Origin: Bactericera cockerelli
Taxonomy: Eukaryota; Arthropoda; Insecta; Hemiptera; Triozidae
Reading direction: 5' to 3'
Assembly: GCA_024516035.1 (NCBI GenBank)
Contig: CM044964.1
Location: 18,605,084-18,669,083 of the forward strand
Length of the DNA stretch: 64,000 nucleotides
The notes beneath the pieces were generated by a model. It did not search any database. It was not told the DNA's origin and saw only the letters and a program-made list of their open reading frames with translations. The position numbers were made by a program, and so were the translations under genes. Shown in pieces: positions 52,925 to 62,516 of this stretch. Position 1 is the stretch's first letter. Each line of letters starts with the position of its first letter.

Positions 52925-53163
52925 AAAATACTTATAAAAGAGAGTTTCACTCACTGACTCACTGATTCATCACTGTTTCTCCGAACTGGTACGTCCTAGA
53001 TGGGTCTCATAAGCTGAAATTTGGTAGGTAGCTTTGTCTTATAGTCTAGATGTGCAATAAGACGGGATTTTCGAAATTCCCACTACAACACTGCCATTGG
53101 CGAAAAAGGATTTTTTGCTTTACGGCCATGCCTCGGCCCGCAAGCGGGCGACAGCCCGCTAGT
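52925..53163 (+). repeat. Dispersed repeat ending in a GC-rich hairpin and CTAGT
   Basis: ACTTATAAAAGAGAGTTTCA, CTCACTGACTCACTGATTCA starts the segment. TAGATGGGTCTCATAAGCTG, AAATTTGGTAGGTAGC follows. It ends TTTACGGCCATGCCTCGGCC, then GCGGGCGACAGCCCGCTAGT. The last part is a perfect 6-bp GC stem (GCGGGC / GCCCGC) followed by TAG. A hairpin next to CTAG|T resembles a Helitron 3' end, though the usual spacer is absent. The ACGGCCATGCCT phrase is shared with the hunchback-intron insert at 19434-19668. Confidence 0.45.
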
Positions 53164-53165
53164 GA

Positions 53166-54180
53166 ATTAATATAGGAAAGAATGTACCTACAATTCCATA
53201 CGAAATCAATGATCTGATCATGAGAGAAACTCAACGGAAAATTTTTTTCTTCAAAAAACTCCAAAAATTGTGCAATGCAACAGACATCCGAAATTCGGTA
53301 AATTTTTTTATACCTGTACTCGATGCACCTTTCAATTTTTTTCGGATGTAAAGAGACCCCCCTCACGTGCGCTATTGGTGACACAAGTTCATAAAATCCG
53401 GTACAATTCGAAGAAAGGAAAAAAAATGCTTTTTATTCGCTTTTGTCCCCACCTTTTGTATAAAAAATTCAGAAGGGGACGCGTTGCCATAAGCCACCGC
53501 AGGGAATTCCAAGTCTCCCCGCTCGTTTACTTAAAATGAAAAAAAGAAAAAAAAAGCGAGATTCATACAGGGAATAAACTATATTCATCTAATGGTTATT
53601 TACAAATTTACATAAAAAAACGGTCTTCCTTTTTTATAAATGTCTTTTTTATGTAGATGTGTGCGCTGTTTGCATTTGAAAATGAGGGGTCGAAGAATTG
53701 CTCACAAAGGAAAAGTGAAAATTTACCCTAAAATAACCTTTATTTGAACTATAAAAGGCATTGTTGAGCTTAAAAAAGGAGGGAAGGTAAGTGAAAAGCT
53801 TTTGTTACATAGTTCAAGACCTTTTTTCCGAATTTTCTGGCATGTGCCAAAAAAGGACGCCATTTTCTTAGTTTTTCGTTAAACTTGAGCAAAAAATGAT
53901 GATTTTTTATTTAACTTTTTTGAAATCCGCCATTTTCAAGAAGAAAATAAGTCGTGGTGTCATAAGATAGAACAATTATTGCATTTTTGGACTGATGTGA
54001 TAAACACAAAATTTGTTTTTATTTCAAATACCCACTACAATGTAATTCTAGAGTTGCGTTGTTAATTTGTTGCATCTGCCTTGCTATTCATACAAACAAG
54101 GATTCAAAGTTGTTGGTAATTATGATATTTTGATTAGGATGTGCCAGAATAAATGCATTTTCTGCAAATACAAATGGTAC
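53166..54180. other. Unassigned sequence
   Basis: I see no gene or repeat copy. The open frame at 53046-53384 (minus) overlaps the repeat above and has no motif. Confidence 0.4.
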
Positions 54181-54183
54181 GCA

Positions 54184-54195
54184 TGCGCATGCGCA
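54184..54195. promoter_or_regulatory. NRF-1 / Erect-wing type palindrome
   Basis: TGCGCATGCGCA is a perfect palindrome identical to the NRF-1 consensus (YGCGCAYGCGCR) in otherwise CpG-poor DNA. The sequence to its left (CGCATGCGCATGCGCA overall) is alternating purine-pyrimidine, so a Z-DNA-prone or simple-repeat origin is also possible. I find no adjacent coding exon. Confidence 0.35.
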
Positions 54196-54239
54196 GTCTA
54201 AAATATCTGGTATTCAAGTTTTTAACGCGGTAGTCTAGC

Positions 54240-54430
54240 TAGTAATATAATTATGTAGGTAGCGTAGCGGATGAGTTGGTTCGAATCCCACCCAGTGTAT
54301 GAATTTTTCCTCATTAATTTGAATTTGTGACCACATAATAATAAAACTCTGAGGGTTTAGGTGGTAGAAAATGCTTTGAGCATTAACCTTGCCTGGTGGT
54401 TGCCTTCCATTAAAGAGTGTTATTATTACT
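54240..54430 (+). mobile_element. tRNA-headed SINE with repeat D body
   Basis: The head is partial: GTAGCGTAGCGGATGAGTTG, GTTCGAATCCCACCC, with a perfect B box. The body reads AGTGTATGAATTTTTCCTCA, TTTGTGACCACATAATAATA, then CTCTGAGGGTTTAGGTGGTA and GCTTTGAGCATTAACCTTGC. It ends near AAAGAGTGTTATTATTACTA. The last half matches 24240-24330. Confidence 0.55.
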
Positions 54431-54434
54431 ATCT

Positions 54435-55765
54435 CTAATTGCGACAATCTCAGGGTTTTGAGCCCCTGTTCAGTTATAAACTTCTGCCTCCTATTATGCC
54501 TCTTCCTCACACCATTTTGAAATTCCTGGAATATTTTTTTAAACAACACTTATCCAAAAATATAATTAAGTCTCAAACACTCTCTCATGTCTTGGGGAGT
54601 TCGAAAATCAACAAATTGTATTTATTTCCCAAATGAGTCTGAGCGCGGGAGGAACCAAAATAAATACAATTATAATTTGTTGAGGAGAATGCACGCGACT
54701 ATGTTACTTCTGTGGGATTGCATCTGTTGTGGTTTTAACCCTAGGACACAGCAGAATTGGACTAATAACTTCATCAAATTTGAAAAGGTACAGTGAATTT
54801 TAAAATTCCTATCAAAACTAAGTACCTAATATTTTTAAATTGTCAGTTTTAAGTGGATTATTTCAACAAATACATATACACCATATTTATACTACACACT
54901 GGACGCGGAAGGAGCCCAGAACAATGGTTCTGGACGTTCAAAGGGTTCACCCATGTCAATCCTTCCACCACCATGACATCACACATGGACTCGGAAAGTA
55001 AGTAAGCAGAATTCGACGTGATTGATACTAAAAACGCGATATTCGATACAAAAACTCGATATTGATTGATATTGAAAAACGTATATTGATTCCGCCCTTA
55101 ATGTACGTTTGAAAGTCTTAACATTTGATTTTGAGAGGTTTGATAAAGCTGAACTTATCTAGTCTTATCAAAACAGCATTGACAGTTGACAGCGTGGAAG
55201 CGCTGCAAGAATTGAAGGGTCTTTTCCGCACCCAATGATAAACGAAATTTATAATCTGTGATGTTATCAATAAAAAAATAAAAATATTTTTTATTTCATA
55301 TAAACAGTAAACAGAACTGATAAAGCTAGATATAAATTAACTAACAAGAGAAGAGTTCCAATTTTTTTTTTTTAAAGATGAGTGTTTCACAACCGTTTTT
55401 ATTTCGTAGCCATGAAACAGGAGCTACTGTAGACGCTTGTGGTCTGTGTTGTAGCCTGCCCATCCCGTAGTATGTCTCGGCCTCCCTCTGATGGGCGAGA
55501 AGTGACCACAATATTTCATATTAATTAGGTGCTGGGTCAACACGAGCGCACCGGAAGGTGTTCCTTACAAACTTATTTTTTCTTAACATAGAGGTATTCT
55601 TAAGTATAGTGCTTTATAATATCAGTATAGTAGGCGTAGTAGTACTCCGGCCGCTACACCAAATCAAAGCACCAAGTAAGAAAATCTGCTATACCAAGAG
55701 TATAAGGTTTTCTCTGAAATTTCTGGTCACAAAAAATGAAAAATCCACCGATACTTAAAGTGCTG
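54435..55765. other. Unassigned sequence
   Basis: I see no gene or repeat copy. Short open frames at 54439-54796 and 55558-55758 have no motifs. Confidence 0.4.
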
Positions 55766-55767
55766 AC

Positions 55768-55858
55768 AGACAGCGTCGATGGCGCTTACACGAGTTCTCC
55801 GAAGATCACCGAAATTAAGCTACGTCCAGCGAAGTGAACATAACTTTCTGATTTTCTA
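55768..55858 (+). mobile_element. 5S-derived SINE head fragment, copy S9
   Basis: GACAGCGTCGATGGCGCTTA, CACGAGTTCTCCGAAGATCA, CCGAAATTAAGCTACGTCCA, GCGAAGTGAACATAACTTTC, TGATTT. The CACCGAAATTAAGC string here is identical to the insect 5S rRNA. The SINE stops after the head; the body is missing, unusual for a retroposon, which normally loses the 5' side. Confidence 0.65.
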
Positions 55859-55904
55859 ACTTATCCACTTCATTGTACCTATAAATCTATACTATCTACC
55901 TGAT

Positions 55905-55975
55905 CTGGAGGTCGGTGGTTTGACTCCTACGTAGGGTAAAAAAATTAGCAGTGTGAGAAATTGTGAAATATAACT
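55905..55975 (+). mobile_element. tRNA-headed SINE fragment (family A-like)
   Basis: CTGGAGGTCGGTGGTTTGAC, TCCTACGTAGGG covers the B-box half of a family A head. TTAGCAGTGTGAGAAATTGT, GAAATATAACTTTTAC follows. The A-box half is absent. Confidence 0.45.
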
Positions 55976-56056
55976 TTTACTTTTTTCTTGATAACTTTTA
56001 CTTCTACAAAAAACTTGTTCGTAAACCATATTATGGTTTTAATGGTTTGAAACTGA

Positions 56057-56475
56057 TCCATTGAATCCATTGTAGCTGATATTGATATTTTCGGGCCCAT
56101 ATTTGATACCAATACCCAACAATGGAGAATTTTGAAAAACCGTGAAGTTTATGAGAGATTTGCATACCCGAATATCGTACAAGTTATGAAAAACCGAAGA
56201 ATGAAATATGCAGGTCATGTCGCTAGGATGGAAGAACAAAGATTTCCCAGAATTGCTCTTGTTGAAGAAGTAGAAGGAAGGAGATTACAAGGTAGACCAA
56301 AGCTCAGATGGAAGGATAACATTGGAAAAGATGCCCAAGAGATGGGAATTGATCCCTGCAGTTGGGAGGAAGCAGCACAACAACGTCTTGTTTGGAGACA
56401 ACTGTTGAGCAGACTTATGGTCGCCCAGGCCCTAGTCACGGATAAGTAAGTAAGTAATAATATAATAAATTATTT
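56057..56475 (+). pseudogene. LINE reverse-transcriptase C-terminus, 5'-truncated
   Basis: The frame is open from 56057 to TAA at 56447-56449. It carries IFGPIFDTNTQQWRI, NREVYERFAYPNI, VMKNRRMKYAGHVARME, RLQGRPKLRWKDNIGKD and AQQRLVWRQL. This is the well-known C-terminal pattern RRLRWAGHVARM... GRP..RW.D of insect non-LTR retrotransposon polyproteins (RTE/CR1-type). The reverse-transcriptase core upstream is missing. A short TAAGTAAGTAATAATATAAT tail follows the stop, as in an RTE-like 3' end. It has no start codon of its own and is not a host gene. Confidence 0.75.
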
Positions 56476-56479
56476 GTTT

Positions 56480-56885
56480 TATTTTTTTGGCTTCTATACA
56501 CTTTAGGTACTCGAGGGTTAACATGGGTCCCTAATAATCCACGATTTCATGACGGGGAACAAACTCCTGTCAGCCAGTCAGCATAATAACCCTCTCACAC
56601 ACAAAGACACAGCTCATTAACTTCCAAACATGTGGCAGCCATTTTGAAATGTGAGTCAAAATACCGCGATAAAAAATCATGGAGAGGATAAGATACATCT
56701 TTTTAAATTATGTAGAAGTGTTTATTTTTAACTCTTCTCCTGCAAACAGGCATTGGAGAAGAGGAATTGTCCGGATCCGCCATCTTAAAAAACAACATTC
56801 CTTTTACAACTTACCTACTGAATTTTTTATAAGTAAACCCCCCCCCCCCCCCAAAAAAAACATTAATTTAAATATAAAATATTAA
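56480..56885. other. Unassigned, with a C-run
   Basis: A run of about 14 C residues at 56838-56852 is followed by AAAAAAAA. No gene is seen. Confidence 0.4.
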
Positions 56886-56887
56886 TC

Positions 56888-57012
56888 GACCTCAGTAGCT
56901 TGATCGATAAGGCGGCGGACTTGTAACCTGGAGGTTCGGAGATAAGCAAAGATTTAGTAAAGCGACTTTGAGTAGTTGATATATCACGATAGTGATTAAC
57001 ACAAAAATGAAA
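56888..57012 (+). mobile_element. tRNA-headed SINE, family A, B box deleted
   Basis: GACCTCAGTAGCTTGATCGA, TAAGGCGGCGGACTTGTAAC, CTGGAGG is a near-consensus 5' head, but the B box (GGTTCAAGTCC) is missing between GGAGGTTCGG and AGATAAGC. The body resumes AAAGATTTAGTAAAGCGACT, TTGAGTAGTTGATATATCAC, GATAGTGATTAACACAAAAA, TGAAA. Without a B box it should be a dead copy. Confidence 0.68.
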
Positions 57013-57064
57013 AAAAAAGTATAAAGTATCTTAAACCAGAACTCATTTATAACATAAATGAGTA

Positions 57065-57362
57065 AATACCTAATTCGAGGCAAATTCGAACTTGCTTCCA
57101 GGTCACCTACTAGTCCGCCGCACTATCGGTTTGTCCCGCGGTAGCTTAGTGGTCAAGGCTGACTGGTAATCCAGAGGTCGCGGTTTCAAAACCCAGCAGG
57201 GACATGACAAGTTACCCTTCCATTTGGGATTTTGACCACATAATAATAAGTCTTGGCTCACTGCTTGAATAATGGGACTCATTAGTTCTAATCGGAGAGT
57301 ATAAAAAGGCGATATTATTATTATTATTACTAGTACTATCGCTCAAGCTACTGAGATCGGAT
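57065..57362 (-). mobile_element. tRNA-headed SINE, family A, split by a family B SINE
   Basis: On the minus strand, CGATCTCAGTAGCTTGAGCG, ATAGT (57335-57362) and then GCGGCGGACTAGTAGGTGAC, CTGGAAGCAAGTTCGAATTT (57075-57128) are the two halves of one family A head. The family B SINE lies between them. The 7-bp string ACTATCG, part of the family A head, is present on both sides of the insert. Confidence 0.6.
57129..57334 (+). mobile_element. tRNA-headed SINE, family B, nested in family A
   Basis: The head reads TCCCGCGGTAGCTTAGTGGT, CAAGGCTGACTGGTAATCCA, GAGGTCGCGGTTTCAAAACC, CAGCAGGGACA, with partly preserved tRNA acceptor pairing. The body is TGACAAGTTACCCTTCCATT, TGGGATTTTGACCACATAAT, AATAAGTCTTGGCTCACTGC, GAATAATGGGACTC, TATAAAAAGGCGATATTATT, ending in (ATT)n. 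ACTATCG flanks it (57122-57128 and 57335-57341). Confidence 0.78.
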
Positions 57363-57961
57363 TCAAATTTAAAGTACCACTAAATCCCCTAAAATCCGAT
57401 TATCCAAGATACGATTATCAACAGTTATCACTGTCGTCAAATCTTGTAATCCCAATCGAGAAAAGATTGGGTCCTCTAAATTTGTTAGGTTAGTAATTGA
57501 GATCCCGAAAGTCCTTTTCTGATCCATTGATTCATAGATTTCATTGGTATCCATACTATCCACTTTAACACATAAATAGCATGCCTAAATACCTAATCCA
57601 TGCATGCGATATTGTAATAAGAAAGATGAAAAGTCTTTTCATATAACCAAAGTACCTATCTACCTACCTATGATTATTTCCGAAATTCTCCGAGATTGAC
57701 AAGCGAACGAAATCGTGTTAAAAAATCCTGTCGGTAAAAAAATACCTATATTATCATTATTATCAATGAAGATGTTTATGGGCCTCCTCTTTTTCTTTTG
57801 AAATCTGAAAATTCTGAACAAGATATGATTTGAATTCGCCGTGCTTGTCATAATTTCAAATGATTTCGGTGACAACGTGCTAATAATAGTCCAGGGAGAC
57901 CTTTAAAAGCACGTAAAACTAAGGAAGAAGAAGACTTCTGTGCCTGTGCAGTCTGTGCACG
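57363..57961. other. Unassigned sequence
   Basis: I see no gene or repeat copy. Two short open frames on the minus strand have no motif. Confidence 0.4.
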
Positions 57962-57975
57962 TTATAGTTAGGTAC

Positions 57976-58203
57976 TACTAAAAGGATCCGCTATAGTCTT
58001 TCCCGGTAGCTCAGTGGTAAAGGCGGCACTCTGTGAATCCAGATATTCAAGAGGTCGTGGGTTCGAAACCCGACCGGGACATGACAAGTTATCATCCCAT
58101 GTGGGATTTTTACCACATAATAATACGTCTTGGGCTTACTGCTGGAATAATGGGACTTTAGTAGTCCTAATCGGGTAGTATAAATAAGGCGATATTATTA
58201 TTA
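57976..58203 (+). mobile_element. tRNA-headed SINE, family B, with 14-bp target duplication
   Basis: TTATAGTTAGGTAC flanks the element (57962-57975 and 58204-58217). The tRNA-like head (58000-58082) pairs perfectly at its ends: TCCCGGT with ACCGGGA. It contains GTAGCTCAGTGGTAAAGGCG and GTGGGTTCGAAACCCG as A and B boxes. The body matches the copy at 57129 (TGACAAGTTATCATCCCATG, TGGGATTTTTACCACATAAT, CTGGAATAATGGGACTTTAG, GTATAAATAAGGCGATATTA). A 24-bp leader (57976-57999) sits between the 5' duplication and the head. Confidence 0.82.
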
Positions 58204-58489
58204 TTATAGTTAGGTACCTTTTGCTTTTATTCTATCTCATGTAAAGTAGGCGGCCACAATGAGGACCCTAGGCCTAGACCCTATATCCTAGTTCCTACAC
58301 TAGGTGGCCGAACACAACGGAGGCTTATACCCTGGACCCTGGAGTAGAGCCAGTACCACGTAAAATAATACAACCATGTTATTAAATGTAAGCGGCCACA
58401 ACGGAGTATCGAGAAAGAAAACGGAGTATCAAAAATCGTCTATAGGTAGTAGGTACCAGGGTCTGGGGTCCAGCGCATTGGATGTAGGC

Positions 58490-60847
58490 TAGGGTGGGCC
58501 GAAAAAAGCGAATTTTTGAATCGAGAATTTTAATAGCAAAAAAAAGTTGCAGCATGGTCAGACGTTTCCAAAAATATAACTTTGGTCGAAATTGGATGTT
58601 ATCTTCCACTGCCGCAAAGCGGTTGAAGTTTGGCGAAAAAGTCGAAAAATGGCATTTTGGACCTCACTTTGAGAAAATTATAAAAATAGCAGATGAACAT
58701 CTAAGAAGCTCAAATTTGTTTCAAATTACTCAATATGTGTTCTAATTTTATTTTTAGACTAAAAATAATGAGCTCTTTGAGCTCTGTTCTGTATACAGGG
58801 TGATCCAAAATCATGAAATATACCACTTTTTCATGTGATTTATATGGGGTTTATTATGTTTATATTTATTGAATTATTTGAATTGATCCTTCGATATTGG
58901 CAATTAAAATCATCAAATATTAAATATATGATAGTGCTGGACAGTCTGGATGATATTTGCACTCTTCAGATATACAAGGTGGTCAATTTTTTCATAAATT
59001 ATGATGACTTTTTTATGTAATTAGTTCATGGTTTTTTTTGTACATGACAACCATGTAAATATTATGCTAAGCACTTTTTAGGGACATAAAATATAAATAA
59101 GGATTATAAAAAGGATAATAAGACAGTCTCTTATCCAAAATATTCCGTATGGAGCCCAGGTGATTGATGGAAAGTCTTGGGTGGAAGGAAATTTTCACCC
59201 AACACAGTGCACCTTGGGAAATATCTCGTAGTAACATTGGAGTGGCAGCATAAACAATAGTAGATCAACAAATTATCTCTACATAATAATTATAATGATA
59301 TAGTTGATCGATAAGGCGGCGCACTTGTAACCTTTAACCTGGAAGTTGGTGGTTCAAGTCCTAGATTCAGCGTAGATTTAGTAACTCGATTTTGAGTAGT
59401 TGTGATATCATGAAAGTGATTAACACAAGTATAGTAACTTTTTTTTAAATGATTTAGTTGTTTGCTAATCAGTAGAAGTTCAGTAAATTTGCTTACATTT
59501 CTTTAGACACTAAATACAATCTCTTCCAATGATTTTCCACTGGGCACAGTAGCCAAAATAGATGTAACGTTCCCTCGCTATTCAGCGAGAGAAAAGCCAT
59601 TGTTTCAGGTACATTTTTGCCTTTGAGCTACCAGTTGTTGTTGTTAATTTGTTACCAATACCCAAGTGATTTGCATTTTTCTAATCTGAAGGACTTACCT
59701 ACTTTATTTTTTTATGAAACCACAATTGGCATGAAAGACCAGCATAATATACCATATGATATATTTTATGAACCCATTTGGTTATTTTTGCCAAATCATA
59801 ACTTTTTTTCCCAATGGAAATAGGTGTAATGTATATGTACATATGTACAACCTCAGAAATCCATTCGTCATTATAAGCCATTAAAACTCTTAAATTGCAG
59901 AGAGACTCAAAGAACTAGGTCGGAAAGATATCAAAAGACGCGATATAAAAAAAAATCGTTGTTGGGAGGGTTCGGGAGAGCTTCGTCGCGTGGTGTAGCC
60001 ACCTAATACACATGGTACCTATAGTTATTTTAATAATAATAATGCAGGAAATAGAATGGTCAAACTATAAGGTAAAATTGCAACAACGATAAGGGAATAA
60101 GTTTCCTATACAACATATTTCACAAGGTGCATTGTGTTGGGTGAAAATTTCCTTCCACCCAAGACTTTCCATGAATCACCTGGGCTCCATACGGAATATT
60201 TTGGATAAGAGACTGTCTTATTATCCTTTTTATAATGCTTATTTATATTTTATGTCCCTAAAAAGTGCTTAGCATAATATTTACATGGTTGTCATGTACA
60301 AAAAAAACCATGAACTAATTACATAAAAAAGTCATCAAAATTTATGAAAAAATTGACCACCCTGTATATCTGAAGAGTGTAAATATCATCCAGACTGTCC
60401 AGCACTATCATATATTTAATATTTGATGATTTTAATTGCCAATATCGAAGGATCAATTCAAATAATTCAATAAATATAAACATAATATACCCCATATAAA
60501 TCACATGAAAAAGTGGTATTTCATGATTTTGGATCACCCTGTATACAGAACAGAGCTCAAAGAGCTCATTATTTTTAGTCTAAAAATAAAATTAGAACAC
60601 ATATTGAGTAATTTGAAACAAATTTGAGCTTCTTAGATGTTCATCTGCTATTTTTATAATTTTCTCAAAGTGAGGTCCAAAATGCCATTTTTCGACTTTT
60701 TCGCCAAACTTCAACCGCTTTGCGGCAGTGGAAGATAACATCCAATTTCGACCAAAGTTATATTTTTGGAAACGTCTGACCATGCTGCAACTTTTTTTTG
60801 CTATTAAAATCCTCGATTCAAAAATTCGCTTTTTTCGGCCCACCCTA
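58490..60847. mobile_element. Fold-back DNA element with about 733-bp inverted arms
   Basis: The left arm 58490-59224 and right arm 60115-60847 are reverse complements with only a few mismatches by eye. Ends are TAGGGTGGGCCG and CGGCCCACCCTA. The 8-bp ATGTAGGC stands directly outside both ends (58482-58489 and 60848-60855). An 8-bp duplication with a TAGGG end fits the hAT superfamily (ends YARNG). The loop of about 890 bp holds a family A SINE (59301-59440) and no transposase. The same 83-codon frame appears in both arms (58494-58745 and its mirror at 60592), but it has no known domain and is probably fortuitous. Confidence 0.85.
59301..59440 (+). mobile_element. tRNA-headed SINE, family A, in the fold-back loop
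   Basis: TAGTTGATCGATAAGGCGGC, GCACTTGTAACC, TTTAACCTGGAAGTTGGTGG, TTCAAGTCC, then CAGCGTAGATTTAGTAACTC, GATTTTGAGTAGTTGTGATA, TCATGAAAGTGATTAACACA, AGTATAGTAACTT. CCTTTAACCTGG shows a small duplication of ACCT in the anticodon region. Confidence 0.65.
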
Positions 60848-61019
60848 ATGTAGGCTATAGGCCAGGGTCCTCGTTGTGGCCGCTTTACCTGGATATAGTC
60901 AAATTTTGGGACTCCGTTGAGGCCGCTTACATTTGATAACATGGTTAGATTATTAGTGATATCGGGGCTATCTTAGGGTCTAGGGTCTATTTAGGGCGCC
61001 GTTATGTCTGCGCATAAAT

Positions 61020-61840
61020 AAACATAGGGACAATATTAAATGTCAAATGTGTGTCTACCTAAGTATGTAGGTTTGTAGGTAGGTATATGAATTGCTAGTT
61101 AGAGCTGATTATTAAGTCAAATATTATGCCTGTAAACACCATCGAATTGCCTAAATCCTGGCTACAAATAACAAGAAGTTACAACAACAACAGCAGCTAT
61201 TACTGATACTTTTGTCAGCTCAGATATATGTATAGATATCTACTCTCCTTATCTTATACAAAGTAGGAATTTGTATAAAAAAATTAATTTTTATCCACTA
61301 AATTATCTTGAAGCGTGCTTTGCTGTTGACCTAATGACCCGAATATCAAAAAATCTGGAACCCGCTTTCAAAGTCCAGTGGATAATAAAGACTCCTAATA
61401 TAGAAAAAAACTTGTTATTCTCATTTTATTAGGGTCTCTAAAGTCATAAATAATATCTGACATAACGGACGAACCAAAGGTCTAAAGAACACACGCTAAA
61501 AAGAATGCTAAAAAAAACACCTTTTCAGTTATCTGTCTCTCTCTCTCTCCTCTCTCTCCCTCCTTTCTCTCTCTCTCTCTTCTGTTTTTCCTCCCTCCCT
61601 CCCTCTCTCTCTCTACTGAAAGGTGTTTGTATTTAGAGTCAAATCAGGAATGCTTGCACATTTACAATGTTGGCCCTTCTTTTCTCTCTCTCTCCTATCT
61701 GTCTGACTGCTTTCTGGTTTGATAAATTATGTTCCTCAAAGGTCGTGCCAGTCCAGAGGAAATGTCTTACCTAATTATAGCTGTAAAATTATGACCAGCC
61801 TACGTCCTCGTGCTTCTCCTCGAAATATAGTTCTCTATTG
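61020..61840. other. Unassigned, with CT-rich microsatellite
   Basis: CT and CCT simple repeats at 61535-61615 and again at 61682-61700. The remainder has no recognisable gene or repeat copy. Confidence 0.45.
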
Positions 61841-61844
61841 TAGT

Positions 61845-62130
61845 AGTCACTGTGGCAGAGCGAGTTGGCGCGCTAGGCATTGCACACATGTGACCTGGTT
61901 CGATTCCCAGCGGGAGATTTTTCTGCTCTGTACTTGAATGTTTGGGTCCACTCATACCTCGTGAAGGAAATGATAGCTGCTATTTGAAGCACGACAGGGC
62001 AGAATCTTAGGCAAAAAAATATACAAGATATTGTAAATTAAAGTGGTAAAGTCCTATGATTCTGCGCTACCCACTAAATTGTGACGTAATAACACAAAGA
62101 AAAAGCATTATTATATTATTATTAGTTTCT
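61845..62130 (+). mobile_element. tRNA-headed SINE with long body
   Basis: The head reads GTGGCAGAGCGAGTTGGCGC, GCTAGGCATTGCACAC, GTGACCTGGTTCGATTCCCA, GCGGGAG; both Pol III boxes are near consensus. The body includes TGGGTCCACTCATACCTCGT, GAAGCACGACAGGGCAGAAT, TTGTAAATTAAAGTGGTAAA and CTGCGCTACCCACTAAATTG, then ends with ATTATTATATTATTATTAG. The last part is also found at 2107-2180 in reverse orientation. Confidence 0.62.
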
Positions 62131-62435
62131 ATTGTGGTGTGGAAGCACGGACTGAACGCCAACAATCTCACTTTAGCCTTCAGTTTTTAGGTATATAACA
62201 TTACTTGGATTTCTATATGAACGTAATAACAAATAACTTCCAGTTTTTTTTTTCTAAAATTTAAAACTGTCAGGTTGCAAACCCTGGACTATTACTTGAA
62301 TTAAAATCCAGAAAGATAATTCCTCCTGTTATTTACATAATTATCTGGTATAATTATTTTAATTCTTAAATATCATAGGTAGAGCTGTATTGGAAAATCA
62401 AAGGAAAAGCATCAGTTAACAGGTGTAATCATCTA

Positions 62436-62500
62436 GGGCCAAATTATAAAGTAGGATAACAGCAAAAGCCAGACCAGAAGAAAATTCCTCAATAGGACTG
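62436..62500 (+). mobile_element. Family M TIR end, single
   Basis: TAGGGCCAAATTATAAAGTA, GGATAACAGCAAAAGCCAGA, CC matches the family M terminus (GGGCCAAATTATGAAACAGG). I see no right-hand partner before the 5S SINE that starts at 62517. Confidence 0.5.
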
Positions 62501-62516
62501 GTTGAAGATTTTTCTT

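Larger units (their letters stand above)
58250..61013. mobile_element. Outer inverted-repeat element hosting the fold-back element
   Basis: AACCATGTTATTAAATGTAA, GCGGCCACAACGGAGT at 58372-58407 is the reverse complement, with about 2 mismatches in 36, of 60911-60946. Weaker inverted similarity continues outwards: GCGGCCACAATGAGGACCCT near 58250 against AGGGTCTAGGGTC and GCGCCGTTATG near 60975-61013. GGACCCT-type phrases also recur inside. The inner fold-back element interrupts it. Exact ends and class are not established. Confidence 0.5.

Noticed and set aside
37994..56786. Scattered GCCAT (Pho/YY1-type) motifs as a Polycomb response element
   Set aside because: Five-base cores tens of kilobases apart, without clustering beside GAGA sites, occur by chance.
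58000..58082. A genuine tRNA gene (perfect acceptor pairing, good A and B boxes)
   Set aside because: It is followed by the family B SINE body and tail inside a 14-bp target duplication, and the anticodon arm is disrupted by extra bases.
58494..60942. An 83-codon frame repeated in both arms of the fold-back element as a possible gene
   Set aside because: Identical frames are expected from inverted arms; it has no domain or coding context, and the right-arm version extends differently.
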